This document shows, one piece after another, positions 1 to 6,424 of a stretch of DNA of 9,823 nt. The stretch comes from Christensenella sp. UBA1385 (GTDB lineage Bacteria > Bacillota > Clostridia > Christensenellales > Aristaeellaceae), in the NCBI GenBank assembly GCA_002305755.1, contig DBQV01000029.1:1-9823 (forward strand), in the 5' to 3' direction. Each line of letters starts with the position of its first letter. The stretch's first letter is position 1. The position numbers were made by a program, and so were the translations under genes. The notes under the pieces are model-generated. The model saw nothing but the letters and a program-made list of their open reading frames with translations, searched no databases and was not told where the DNA came from.

Positions 1-126
1 ATGGCGGTGAACAACAAGGATATTTACCCCTTGATCAGACGCCTGTATGAGGGCCAGATGAAGGTCGATCAGTTCGTTACCGAGGCGGACGGCAAGCTGC
101 GGCTGATGAGGCTGGAAAACCAATAA
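1..126 (+). CDS. Short hypothetical protein or C-terminal end of an upstream gene
   Basis: The frame is open from the first base of the window to a TAA at 124-126 and gives 41 residues beginning MAVNNKDIYPLIRR and ending RLMRLENQ. The first codon is ATG, but it sits exactly at the window edge. I therefore cannot tell whether this is a complete small protein or the tail of a longer one, and no upstream ribosome binding site can be inspected. The residues are mostly charged and polar, with no membrane segment and no motif I recognise. A strong intrinsic terminator begins 16 nt after the stop, which supports this being the genuine 3' end of a transcribed gene. No function is proposed. Confidence 0.5.
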   Translation: MAVNNKDIYPLIRRLYEGQMKVDQFVTEADGKLRLMRLENQ

Positions 127-141
127 AACCATCCCTTTGAA

Positions 142-174
142 AAAGGGCGCGGGCCTGCGGGTTCCGCGCCCTTT
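142..174 (+). terminator. Rho-independent terminator after the first reading frame
   Basis: A perfect 11-bp stem, AAAGGGCGCGG (142-152) with CCGCGCCCTTT (164-174), encloses an 11-nt loop. The T-run is short and forms the closing side of the stem, followed by AT, so the U-tract is weak although the hairpin is very stable. It separates the first frame from the downstream operon. Confidence 0.75.
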
Positions 175-263
175 ATCGCGAGAGGGAAGGGCTTCTACGC
201 ATCAAATGATGCTTATATCGTCACACGTATCAATATATCCTTTCCACAAGGAAATCGAAACGG

Positions 264-413
264 ATGAAAAAAGCACTTCTCATGCCGGCGCGCATCGGCC
301 TTGGGTACGCGGCGCCTTCGTATCACCGGGAGGTGTTTGAGACGCCGGGGCTTGCGGGCTTTTTGCGGGAGGCGGAGCAGACCCTTCGGCTGCAAACGCT
401 GAAAAACAGATAG
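264..413 (+). CDS. Possible 49-residue small protein, unknown function
   Basis: ATG at 264 opens a 49-codon frame ending in TAG at 411-413. The product begins MKKALLMPARIGLGYAAPSY and ends LRLQTLKNR. An AAGGA sequence at 248-252 lies 11 nt before the start, slightly far for a Shine-Dalgarno site. AAGGA is also one arm of a small hairpin (TCCTT 238-242 with AAGGA 248-252), so the site could be partly masked. The N-terminus is basic and mildly hydrophobic but is neither a clear signal peptide nor a membrane helix; the C-terminal half looks helical and charged. A hairpin with terminator-like features follows the stop by 3 nt. I recognise no family. It could be a real small gene, a remnant of a longer gene, or chance; the MKK start and closely following hairpin mildly favour a real gene. 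Confidence 0.35.
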   Translation: MKKALLMPARIGLGYAAPSYHREVFETPGLAGFLREAEQTLRLQTLKNR

Positions 414-416
414 ATC

Positions 417-458
417 AATTGTAAACACCCGTCTGCTGGACGGGCCTTTGTTACAATT
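417..458 (+). terminator. Bulged hairpin with 8-bp inverted-repeat arms; terminator or operator
   Basis: The outer arms AATTGTAA (417-424) and TTACAATT (451-458) are perfect reverse complements. With A425 bulged out, the pairing continues as CA with TG. After a CCTT bulge on the 3' side, an inner stem CCCGTC (428-433) with GACGGG (439-444) closes a TGCTG loop. The inner GC stem followed by CCTTTGTT resembles an intrinsic terminator for the small ORF upstream. The AT-rich outer dyad, ending 16 nt before the -35 box at 475, would equally suit a regulator-binding site. The sequence does not decide between these. Confidence 0.5.
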
Positions 459-474
459 CGCACACGCTGTCCGC

Positions 475-503
475 TTGAAGCCTCATGGGGAATGAAGTAA
501 GAT
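475..503 (+). promoter_or_regulatory. Candidate sigma-A promoter for the sugar permease/adaptor operon
   Basis: TTGAAG (475-480) and TAAGAT (498-503) are separated by exactly 17 bp, each matching the vegetative consensus at 4 of 6 positions. Transcription would begin near 510, giving a leader of about 27 nt before the first ATG at 537, with the ribosome binding site GGAAGGAG (524-531) in between. The boxes are not strong, so the call rests on spacing and position. Confidence 0.45.
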
Positions 504-536
504 GGACTCGAAAACAAACAAGCGGAAGGAGCGGCG

Positions 537-1394
537 ATGTTTCAGAAAAAGAAGAGCCTGTGGCTTTTTCTTCTGCCGGGACTGACCGGGCTTTTGCTGT
601 TTTATGTGGTGCCATTTTTGGGCGGCATCTATTACAGCATGACCGACGGCACCATTTCCAATCAGATCGTCTGGTTTGATAACTATAAGCGCGTGTGGGA
701 CAACGAGGTGTTTCGTCTGGGGCTCAAAAACTCATTGGAGCTCAGTCTGATCTGCGCGCCGCTGATCTTCGTGTTTTCCTTCGTGCTGGCGGTCATGCTG
801 CGGGTGCTGAAGGAAAAATCCGTCACCTTCCGCAATCTCTTGCTGATGCCCTATCTGGTGCCCAGCGCCGCGCTGCTGATTGTGTGGCAGCAAATACTGT
901 TTGATTATGGCGGCCCTGTGAACCGCGTGGTGGCCGCCCTCGGCTTTGAGCGCGTGCTGTGGCTGGAATCCGAGGCCCTGCGCGTGCCGGTGGTGCTGCT
1001 GTATGTCTGGAAGAACCTGGGCTTTTCCATCGTGCTGTTTTCGGCGGCGCTGTCCTCTGTGCCGGACGCCCTGTATGAGTTTGCCCGTCTGGAGGGGGCG
1101 AACGCGGTGCAACAGGAGATGCGGATCACGCTGCCCATGATCCTGCCCACGGCCTTTTTGGTGTTCGTGATGGCCTGGGTGAACGCCTTTAAGATTTTCA
1201 AAGAAGTCTACTTTATCGGCGGGGCATACCCGAGGGATTCGGTGTATACCCTGCAGCATTATATGAATAACCAGTTTGCTAAGCTGGACTACCAGAACGT
1301 GACGACGGCAGCCTACAGCTTCGCGCTGATCGTGTTCGTGCTGTTTGGAGCGCTGTATCTGAGCAGGGGGGTGCGCGGCAATGACGGCAGGTAA
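537..1394 (+). CDS. Sugar ABC transporter permease, MalF/UgpA type
   Basis: This 285-residue protein is one of two membrane subunits of a carbohydrate-uptake (CUT1-type) ABC importer. It would form half of the translocation channel in the cytoplasmic membrane. Hydrophobic helices are visible near residues 9-29, 66-90, 100-121, 150-172, 201-219 and 259-276, matching the six-helix pattern. The cytoplasmic EAA-type loop that docks on the ATPase is at about 178-200 (ALYEFARLEGANA, then ITLP). The long loop around 30-60 contains WFDNYKRVW, which resembles the F-NY motif common in this family. GGAAGGAG at 524-531, 5 nt upstream, supports the ATG at 537. The gene heads a five-gene operon and overlaps the next permease by 14 nt. 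The substrate cannot be read from the sequence. No binding protein or ATPase is encoded nearby; a shared MsmK-type ATPase encoded elsewhere is the usual solution in Firmicutes. Confidence 0.93.
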   Translation: MFQKKKSLWLFLLPGLTGLLLFYVVPFLGGIYYSMTDGTISNQIVWFDNYKRVWDNEVFRLGLKNSLELSLICAPLIFVFSFVLAVMLRVLKEKSVTFRNLLLMPYLVPSAALLIVWQQILFDYGGPVNRVVAALGFERVLWLESEALRVPVVLLYVWKNLGFSIVLFSAALSSVPDALYEFARLEGANAVQQEMRITLPMILPTAFLVFVMAWVNAFKIFKEVYFIGGAYPRDSVYTLQHYMNNQFAKLDYQNVTTAAYSFALIVFVLFGALYLSRGVRGNDGR

Positions 1395-2274
1395 TCCCCC
1401 CATCAGGCGGCACAGGCGCAGGCCGCTGCGGCCGGGGCGCGCGCTGAGCTACGCCGTGCTGATCCTCGTCTGCGCGCTGCTGCTCCTGCCCATCGTGCTC
1501 ACCTTCCTTTACAGCTTTTTCCCGACGAGCGAGATGAAGGCCTTTCTGGAGACGCGCAACAACTATGAGCCTGACCACTACATGGATATCCTGCTCTCGC
1601 CCTCCATCGTATCGCTGGGGCAGTATTACAGCCTGCTGATCGAAAAGCCCGTTTACCTGCAGCTGTTTTTTAACTCCGCCCTCTATACGCTGAGCATCCT
1701 GCTGGGCCAGCTGCTGGTGATCCCCGCCCTGGCCTACGCGCTGAGCCGCTTCCGTTTTCGCGGGCGGGACGCGCTGTTTTTTGCGGTGCTGATGCTGATG
1801 CTGCTGCCCTTTCAGGTGACCATGGCCCCCAGCGTGCTGACGATGAGGACGCTGGGGCTGATGAACACACGTTGGGCGGTGATCCTGCCGATGGTCTTTG
1901 CGCCGCTGTATGTCTTTCTGATCCGGCAGTACATGGTGGGCATCCCGACGGACATGTTCGAGGCGGCCATGATGGACGGGGCGGGCACCTGGCGCTGCTT
2001 CGCGCACATGGTGATGCCCATCTCAAAGCCCATTCTTGGGGCCGCCGCGGCGCTGAGCTTTGCCGACGGGTGGAACATGGTAGAGCAGCCGCTGATCTAC
2101 CTGAGCAACGATCAGGGCGCCATGCCTCTGTCGGTGATGTTTGACCGGGTGGCGGCGTCCGAGCCCGGCGTGGCCTTTGCCGGCGCGGCGCTGTACATCA
2201 TGCCCGCCCTGCTGATCTACACCTACTTTCAGGAGGACATACTGCTGGGCATCCAGCTGAGCGATATGAAATGA
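1381..2274 (+). CDS. Carbohydrate ABC transporter permease, MalG type
   Basis: This 297-residue protein is the second membrane subunit of the sugar importer and partner of the preceding permease. It has a basic N-terminus (RRHRRRPLRPGR) consistent with a cytoplasmic start, then a first helix at about 22-45. Further hydrophobic segments lie near 100-120, 131-150, 165-184, 213-229 and 264-281. The EAA loop at about 191-214 reads DMFEAAMMDGAGTWRCF followed by a methionine-proline pair, the classic ATPase-docking signature of MalG-type proteins. The ATG at 1381 lies inside the end of the upstream permease (14-nt overlap) with AGGGGGG at 1365-1371 as ribosome binding site, so the two are translationally coupled. 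The stop overlaps the start of the adaptor-like gene through ATGA. The family assignment is secure; the sugar is unknown. Confidence 0.93.
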   Translation: MTAGNPPIRRHRRRPLRPGRALSYAVLILVCALLLLPIVLTFLYSFFPTSEMKAFLETRNNYEPDHYMDILLSPSIVSLGQYYSLLIEKPVYLQLFFNSALYTLSILLGQLLVIPALAYALSRFRFRGRDALFFAVLMLMLLPFQVTMAPSVLTMRTLGLMNTRWAVILPMVFAPLYVFLIRQYMVGIPTDMFEAAMMDGAGTWRCFAHMVMPISKPILGAAAALSFADGWNMVEQPLIYLSNDQGAMPLSVMFDRVAASEPGVAFAGAALYIMPALLIYTYFQEDILLGIQLSDMK

Positions 2275-3626
2275 GCGCGATGAAGACGAAGAAAAGGCTG
2301 CTGTGGGGTCTGGCGGGGCTGGTAGGCGCCGCCGCGCTGGCCGCCGGGCTGTTGTGGGGCTATGAGGGCGCCCGTACCGCGCGGGCAGAGGCGGTGAACG
2401 CCGTGCGCGGCAGGCTGGAGGACGAGATCGCGCTGGAGGGCGAAGTGTACTTCGCCGGCAGCGAGCCTCATTACATCAGAGGCGCCGCCTCCATGAACCT
2501 GTACGTGGAGCGCGTGGCCGTGCAGCCGGGCAGCTATGTAAAAGCGGGAGACGTGATCTACGAAGCCTCTCTGCCCTCCTACGAGGCGGAGCTGGAGAAG
2601 GTGTATCAGCTTTATCGGGCCGAAGTGAGCAAGTACGCAGAGAAGTCGGCTGCGGGGCTGCACTTTGGCCAGAGCAGCCCACATAACGATTACTATAACG
2701 CCATGATGGCGGCCACGGAGGAATACTGGGACAAGCTCTACCTGGCCAGGGCCGCGGCGCTGGCGGCGGGACAGGAACTGCCGGACGATGCCTCCGCGTG
2801 GCTGAGCGCCGCCGCGGGAGAGGCAGAACTTGCCGGCGCTGTCCGGGAAGCGGCCGCCGCCAAGCAGCGCATGGACGAGGCAACGGCGACCCTCAAGAGC
2901 ATCTACGATAAGGGCGTGCCCGTGCCCCGGCTCGGCGATGCGTATTTCAACTATATCAGGGAGCTTGACACCCTGAAGGAGGGGGTCTATCGCCAGCTCG
3001 CCGCTCTGATGGATTTTGAGCACAGGGTGCAGGGCCTCAAAACGGGCCGGGCCGAGCGCGACGGCTGGATCGCGGAACTGAATCTCAAGGAAGGAGAGCT
3101 TTACGACGGCGGCAAGCCGGCCTGGCGGCTGAGCGCGGAGGGAGAGCAGCCGCTGCTGCGCTGCGAGATCGGCGGGCTGGAGCGGGAGATCGCCCCGGGA
3201 ACGCGCGCGCGTCTGGCGGGCGGAGAGGAAGCCTTCACGGTGACGGGCACGGAGGAGAAGGAAGACGGCAGGAAATACCTGCTGCTCGCGCCGGACGGGG
3301 CGCTGGTGACGCAGGAGGGGAAGCTGGCGGCGCTGATGGAGGAAAAGCAGGATCTGCTCCTTGATTACCGGTCGGAGCGGGAGACGGCCCTGCTGCCCGC
3401 GGCCGCGCTGCGCCTTGACAGCCAGGGGAATTATTTTGTCTGGACGGCTGATCGGCAGGGGAGCCTGATCCCCGGCCTGAGCCCGCTGCGCGTCAGACGG
3501 CAGGCGGTGACGGTGCTGGACACCTCGGGTGATACGGTGGCCGTGGAGGAGGACCTGAAGGACATCGAGTTGCTCCTGCGGGAGGACAGGGCGCTGCGCG
3601 AGGGGATGCGCGTGCTGATCAGATGA
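2271..3626 (+). CDS. HlyD/RND adaptor-like membrane-anchored protein, first paralogue
   Basis: This 451-residue protein resembles the membrane-fusion (periplasmic adaptor) family. A short basic start is followed by one membrane helix at about 9-30, with the rest predicted outside the membrane. Residues 47-100 (RGRLEDEIALEGEV, then VAVQPGSYVKAGDVIYE) match the biotinyl-lipoyl-like half-domain of adaptors. Residues 102-260 are helical and charged, as in the adaptor hairpin. Residues 262-350 look like beta-barrel material, and 374-451 (LLPAAALRLDSQGNYFVW to REGMRVLI) match the membrane-proximal end. In MacAB-type systems such proteins link a membrane transporter to substrate; in Gram-positives their role is less clear. 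The start overlaps the MalG-type stop by ATGA; Met4 at 2280 is an alternative. It is clearly homologous to the protein starting at 3673. Family assignment is by motif and domain order; function is inferred. Confidence 0.8.
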   Translation: MSAMKTKKRLLWGLAGLVGAAALAAGLLWGYEGARTARAEAVNAVRGRLEDEIALEGEVYFAGSEPHYIRGAASMNLYVERVAVQPGSYVKAGDVIYEASLPSYEAELEKVYQLYRAEVSKYAEKSAAGLHFGQSSPHNDYYNAMMAATEEYWDKLYLARAAALAAGQELPDDASAWLSAAAGEAELAGAVREAAAAKQRMDEATATLKSIYDKGVPVPRLGDAYFNYIRELDTLKEGVYRQLAALMDFEHRVQGLKTGRAERDGWIAELNLKEGELYDGGKPAWRLSAEGEQPLLRCEIGGLEREIAPGTRARLAGGEEAFTVTGTEEKEDGRKYLLLAPDGALVTQEGKLAALMEEKQDLLLDYRSERETALLPAAALRLDSQGNYFVWTADRQGSLIPGLSPLRVRRQAVTVLDTSGDTVAVEEDLKDIELLLREDRALREGMRVLIR

Positions 3627-3676
3627 GTATGACGGAGAAAACAAAACTGTTTGACAGGGTGGGGGTTGCGGAATGA
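3623..3676 (+). CDS. 17-codon mini-ORF bridging the two adaptor genes; possible coupling peptide
   Basis: An ATG at 3623 overlaps the upstream stop (ATGA, 3623-3626). The frame reads MSMTEKTKLFDRVGVAE and ends at a TGA (3674-3676) overlapping the ATG of the next adaptor gene (ATGA, 3673-3676). It exactly fills the only gap between the five operon genes. It could be a very small gene, or a translated linker that passes ribosomes from one adaptor gene to the next. The G-rich stretch GGGTGGGGG (3657-3665) inside it can serve as the ribosome binding site for the gene at 3673. There is no strong ribosome binding site for the mini-ORF itself, so it would depend on re-initiation. Chance is a real alternative, because a short frame is easily open. 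Confidence 0.3.
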   Translation: MSMTEKTKLFDRVGVAE

Positions 3677-5232
3677 ACACAAAACGAAAGGCCCTGAAGG
3701 GCCTGCTGATACTGACCTGCGTGCTGCTGGCCTGCATGTTTTTCGCGCGCACGGTGCAGACCATCACCACGGCCAAGGTGCAGAAGATCAGCGCCACCCG
3801 CGGTAAGCTGGAGGATGTGATCCAGGTGGACGGCGAGATCCGCTTTTCCAAGAGCGAGCCCGTCACGCTGAAGGAGGCGCGCGAACTGCCCATCACCATC
3901 GACAGGGTGCTGGCCAGGCCCGGCTACCAGATCAAGAAGGGAGATCTGCTGGCGATGGCCTCGGCGACGGAGTTTGACGAGAAGCTGGAAGCCATCAAGA
4001 CGGAGTATGACAAGAAGGTGCGTGAGCGCGCCGAGACTGTGGCGGGCAGCCTGCGCATCAGGCAGACGAGCGAGCAGAACGATTATTACAACGCCATGAT
4101 CAAAGCGACGGACGATTATTGGGATAAACTGTTCAGAGCCAAGTCCGCCGCGCTGGAGGCGGGCGTGGAGCTGCCTGACGATATGAGCCTGTGGGATGTG
4201 AAGCGCGTGGCAGCGAACGTGGTGGACGCTTCAGGCGCAGGCGGACAGACCATTGAACTCGATCAGGAGCCTGTCACCGATGGCGCCGTGGCCGCCGAAG
4301 AAGAGAAGGGATCCGCCGAAGAAACGAAGACGGACGCGGATGAAAAGACGAACGGCGGGGAGGACGCCGCCGAGGCTGAGCGGCAGACGGAAGCGAAGAC
4401 CAAGGAGCAGCTGGCGCAGGAGGCCATGAAGCAGGCCATGCAGGAGGCTTATGAGGCCATGCTCAGAAAGGACGAGGCCACCGACCTGCTTCAGCGCATC
4501 TATACGAAAAAGAACGCGCCAACCGCCCGCATCTATGACGGCGTGTTCGACTACATCAAGAAGATCGACAAAATGAGCGAGGAGATCAACGACTACCTCA
4601 CCCAGATGCTGGAGCTGCAGAAGAAAAAGCTGGCGCTCAGCGCTATCCGCGCCGAACGGGACGGCTGGATGACGGAGTTCACCCTCAAGGAGGGCGACAA
4701 GTACGATGGCAGCAAGCCTGCCTACTCGCTGAGCCTGGAGGGGGAGATGCCCGTTCTGCGCTGCGACGTGACGGATGTGAGCAAGACCATCGTCAAGGGC
4801 ATGAAGGCGCGGCTGGAGGGCAGCGAGACCGAGCTGAAGATCAGCGACGTGACCGTGGGCGCGGGCGGCAAGAAATACGCTGTGATCGAGCTGGATACAG
4901 GCACCATCGCCGATCTGGGCGGCCTCAGCAAGCTGATCAGCGGCCCGCAGAAGGTGAACATCGTTTATAAAGCCAAGCGCACCACCACGCTGATCCCCCT
5001 GAGCGCGCTGCGCAGCGAATCCGAGGGCAAGTACTACGTGTATGTGATCCAGGAGAACTGGGGCGGTCTGCTGAGCAACAACACCTTCACGGTGAAAAAG
5101 CAGGATGTGACCGTGATCGAGAAATCCTCCAAGCTGGCTTCCCTGGAGGACGATATGAGCTACATGCAGCTGGCCGACAGGGAGGACAGAGCGCTGAAGG
5201 ACGGTCAGGCGGTGATGGAATATGTCGATTAG
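3673..5232 (+). CDS. HlyD/RND adaptor-like membrane-anchored protein, second paralogue with acidic insertion
   Basis: This 519-residue paralogue of the preceding protein has the same plan. There is a basic start and membrane helix at about 8-27, then a lipoyl-like segment at 43-100 (RGKLEDVIQVDGEI, then LARPGYQIKKGDLLAMA). A helical region follows, then a barrel-like part and a C-terminal domain (LIPLSALRSESEGKYYVYV at about 440-458). Conserved blocks shared by both copies include NDYYNAM, YWDKL, ELPDD, AERDGW and LRCD/E. The 68-residue size difference is almost all explained by an insertion at about 175-255, rich in Glu, Lys, Ala and Asp, which looks like an extension of the coiled-coil arm or a disordered linker. 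The gene probably arose by tandem duplication. The binding site is the G-rich 3657-3665 segment. Its last 11 nt overlap the next gene. The direct role is unknown; two different adaptors side by side suggest a hetero-oligomer. Confidence 0.8.
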   Translation: MNTKRKALKGLLILTCVLLACMFFARTVQTITTAKVQKISATRGKLEDVIQVDGEIRFSKSEPVTLKEARELPITIDRVLARPGYQIKKGDLLAMASATEFDEKLEAIKTEYDKKVRERAETVAGSLRIRQTSEQNDYYNAMIKATDDYWDKLFRAKSAALEAGVELPDDMSLWDVKRVAANVVDASGAGGQTIELDQEPVTDGAVAAEEEKGSAEETKTDADEKTNGGEDAAEAERQTEAKTKEQLAQEAMKQAMQEAYEAMLRKDEATDLLQRIYTKKNAPTARIYDGVFDYIKKIDKMSEEINDYLTQMLELQKKKLALSAIRAERDGWMTEFTLKEGDKYDGSKPAYSLSLEGEMPVLRCDVTDVSKTIVKGMKARLEGSETELKISDVTVGAGGKKYAVIELDTGTIADLGGLSKLISGPQKVNIVYKAKRTTTLIPLSALRSESEGKYYVYVIQENWGGLLSNNTFTVKKQDVTVIEKSSKLASLEDDMSYMQLADREDRALKDGQAVMEYVD

Positions 5233-6424
5233 GCGGGCCGCCCTGATGGCGCTGTGCGCGCTGGGCATCGCGCTGGTGCTGATGGCCGCGCAGGAGACGC
5301 CCGGCATCTATGAGTACAACCTGCTCTCCCCGCAGGTGGAAAAGGAAAGCCAGCAGGACGGCGCAGCAGAGGCCGACGCTGAGGATCAGGCCGGGAAATC
5401 GGAGCAGCCGAGCGCGCTCGTCTCCATGCTGAAGGAGCTGGATACCCGCGCGGAAGAACTGGACGGCGTGCTCGCCTCTTATGGTGCGGTGGCCTATCTG
5501 CCCGGCGCGCAGTTTTCGGACCCGCAGAGCGAGAAGGAGCCCAAATCGGCCCTGCTGAAGGGCGTTTGGGGCGGCAAGCTGCATCCCGACCGCGTGCTGG
5601 TGGAGGGCAGGCAGCTGTACAAAGAGGAGATCGACAAAGGCTCCCCCTCCGCCGTGATCGACGAGTGGCTGGCCATCAACCTGTACCGCATCGGCAACCC
5701 CGTGGGGCGCAAGCTGCGCCTGGGGGAGGTCGAGTTTACCGTGGTGGGCGTGGTGAAAAACGCGAGAAGCGTGGGTGACCGGGACAGCGGCAGCGTGCTC
5801 GTGCCCTTGCTGGCACTCGACAAGGCACGGGTGCAGACCGAGATGCTGAGCGTCGTGCTGGAGCCCAGGAGCGGCGCGGGCGCTTACGCGGCGCTGAGCC
5901 AGGCCATGCAGCAGTGGCACGGCGGGGGGGACTTTTACAGCCTTCCCAAGGAACAGTACCGTGTGCGTCTGCCGCTGCGCCTGTTGCTGTGTGCCATAGG
6001 GGCCATGCTGGTCGCGGTCACGCTGAAGCTTGCGGGCCTCGCGACAAGGAGCATCTACGCGGGCGGCAGGAGAAGGCTGGAGAGCCGCTATGCTGCCAGC
6101 ATCCTGCCGGAGCTGGCGGGGCGGGGCCTTCTGATCGCTCTGATGTACGCGCTGAACGCCGCGGCCATCGCAATGATCCTGCAGTCCCTGATCGCGCCCG
6201 TCTACATTTTTCCCGAGTGGGTGCCCGCCCGCCTGGTGGAACCGGGCAAGATCGCCGAGACCTTCTGGACGCTCCGCTCGCAGGAGACCGGGCTGCTCTC
6301 TTTGCGCACGCCGGAGCTGCTGCGCCTGAAGTACCTGCACAGACTGATGACGCTGCTGTGCTCCGCTCTGTTTTTCCTTGCGCTGCGGCCCTATTATCTA
6401 TGGAAAAAACGGGTGTTCGGCTGA
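5222..6424 (+). CDS. MacB/FtsX-like membrane protein, divergent, without a linked ATPase
   Basis: This 400-residue membrane protein has an N-terminal helix at about 5-22. An acidic, low-complexity stretch (about 38-63) follows, then a large extracytoplasmic domain to about 248. Within that domain, residues 128-180 (VEGRQLYKEEIDKG, AVIDEWLAINLY, NPVGRKLRLGEVEFTVVGVVKN) strongly resemble the MacB periplasmic core domain. Three further helices lie near 251-271, 303-325 and 374-391. One N-terminal helix, an outer domain and three C-terminal helices is the MacB/FtsX-type permease topology, but the segment between the last two helices is long and I see no clear FtsX motif. MacB proteins use an ATPase domain or partner; none is fused here or encoded nearby. 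The start overlaps the previous gene by 11 nt with only a weak binding site (AGGCGGTG, 5207-5214); Met9 at 5246 is an alternative. With adaptors adjacent, a MacAB-like export or envelope-sensing role is plausible but inferred. Confidence 0.7.
   Translation: MSIRRAALMALCALGIALVLMAAQETPGIYEYNLLSPQVEKESQQDGAAEADAEDQAGKSEQPSALVSMLKELDTRAEELDGVLASYGAVAYLPGAQFSDPQSEKEPKSALLKGVWGGKLHPDRVLVEGRQLYKEEIDKGSPSAVIDEWLAINLYRIGNPVGRKLRLGEVEFTVVGVVKNARSVGDRDSGSVLVPLLALDKARVQTEMLSVVLEPRSGAGAYAALSQAMQQWHGGGDFYSLPKEQYRVRLPLRLLLCAIGAMLVAVTLKLAGLATRSIYAGGRRRLESRYAASILPELAGRGLLIALMYALNAAAIAMILQSLIAPVYIFPEWVPARLVEPGKIAETFWTLRSQETGLLSLRTPELLRLKYLHRLMTLLCSALFFLALRPYYLWKKRVFG

Noticed and set aside
391..404. Sequence TGCAAACGCTGAAA, resembling a CcpA catabolite-response (cre) site
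   Set aside because: It has two mismatches to the usual consensus, lies inside the small ORF, and is about 70 nt upstream of the promoter candidate. A site this loose is expected by chance.
3651..3656. Perfect -35 consensus TTGACA in the gap between the two adaptor genes
   Set aside because: No -10 box occurs at suitable spacing; the sequence 17 bp downstream is TGAACA inside the next gene. It is also explained as part of the bridging mini-ORF.
2229..3899. A 556-codon open frame on the minus strand across the first adaptor gene
   Set aside because: It is antisense to a well-supported gene and rich in His, Arg, Gln and Pro, as GC-rich shadow frames are. It shows no domain pattern and crosses the gene junction.
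4471..4680. Possible frameshift or recent recombination between the two adaptor paralogues
   Set aside because: Both genes read through without interruption and differ throughout at the protein level, so there is no sign of a breakpoint or gene conversion tract readable by eye.
4231..5307. A 358-codon minus-strand frame across the second adaptor gene
   Set aside because: Its composition (His, Leu, Ala, Gln) mirrors the codon use of the real + strand gene and it has no recognisable motif.
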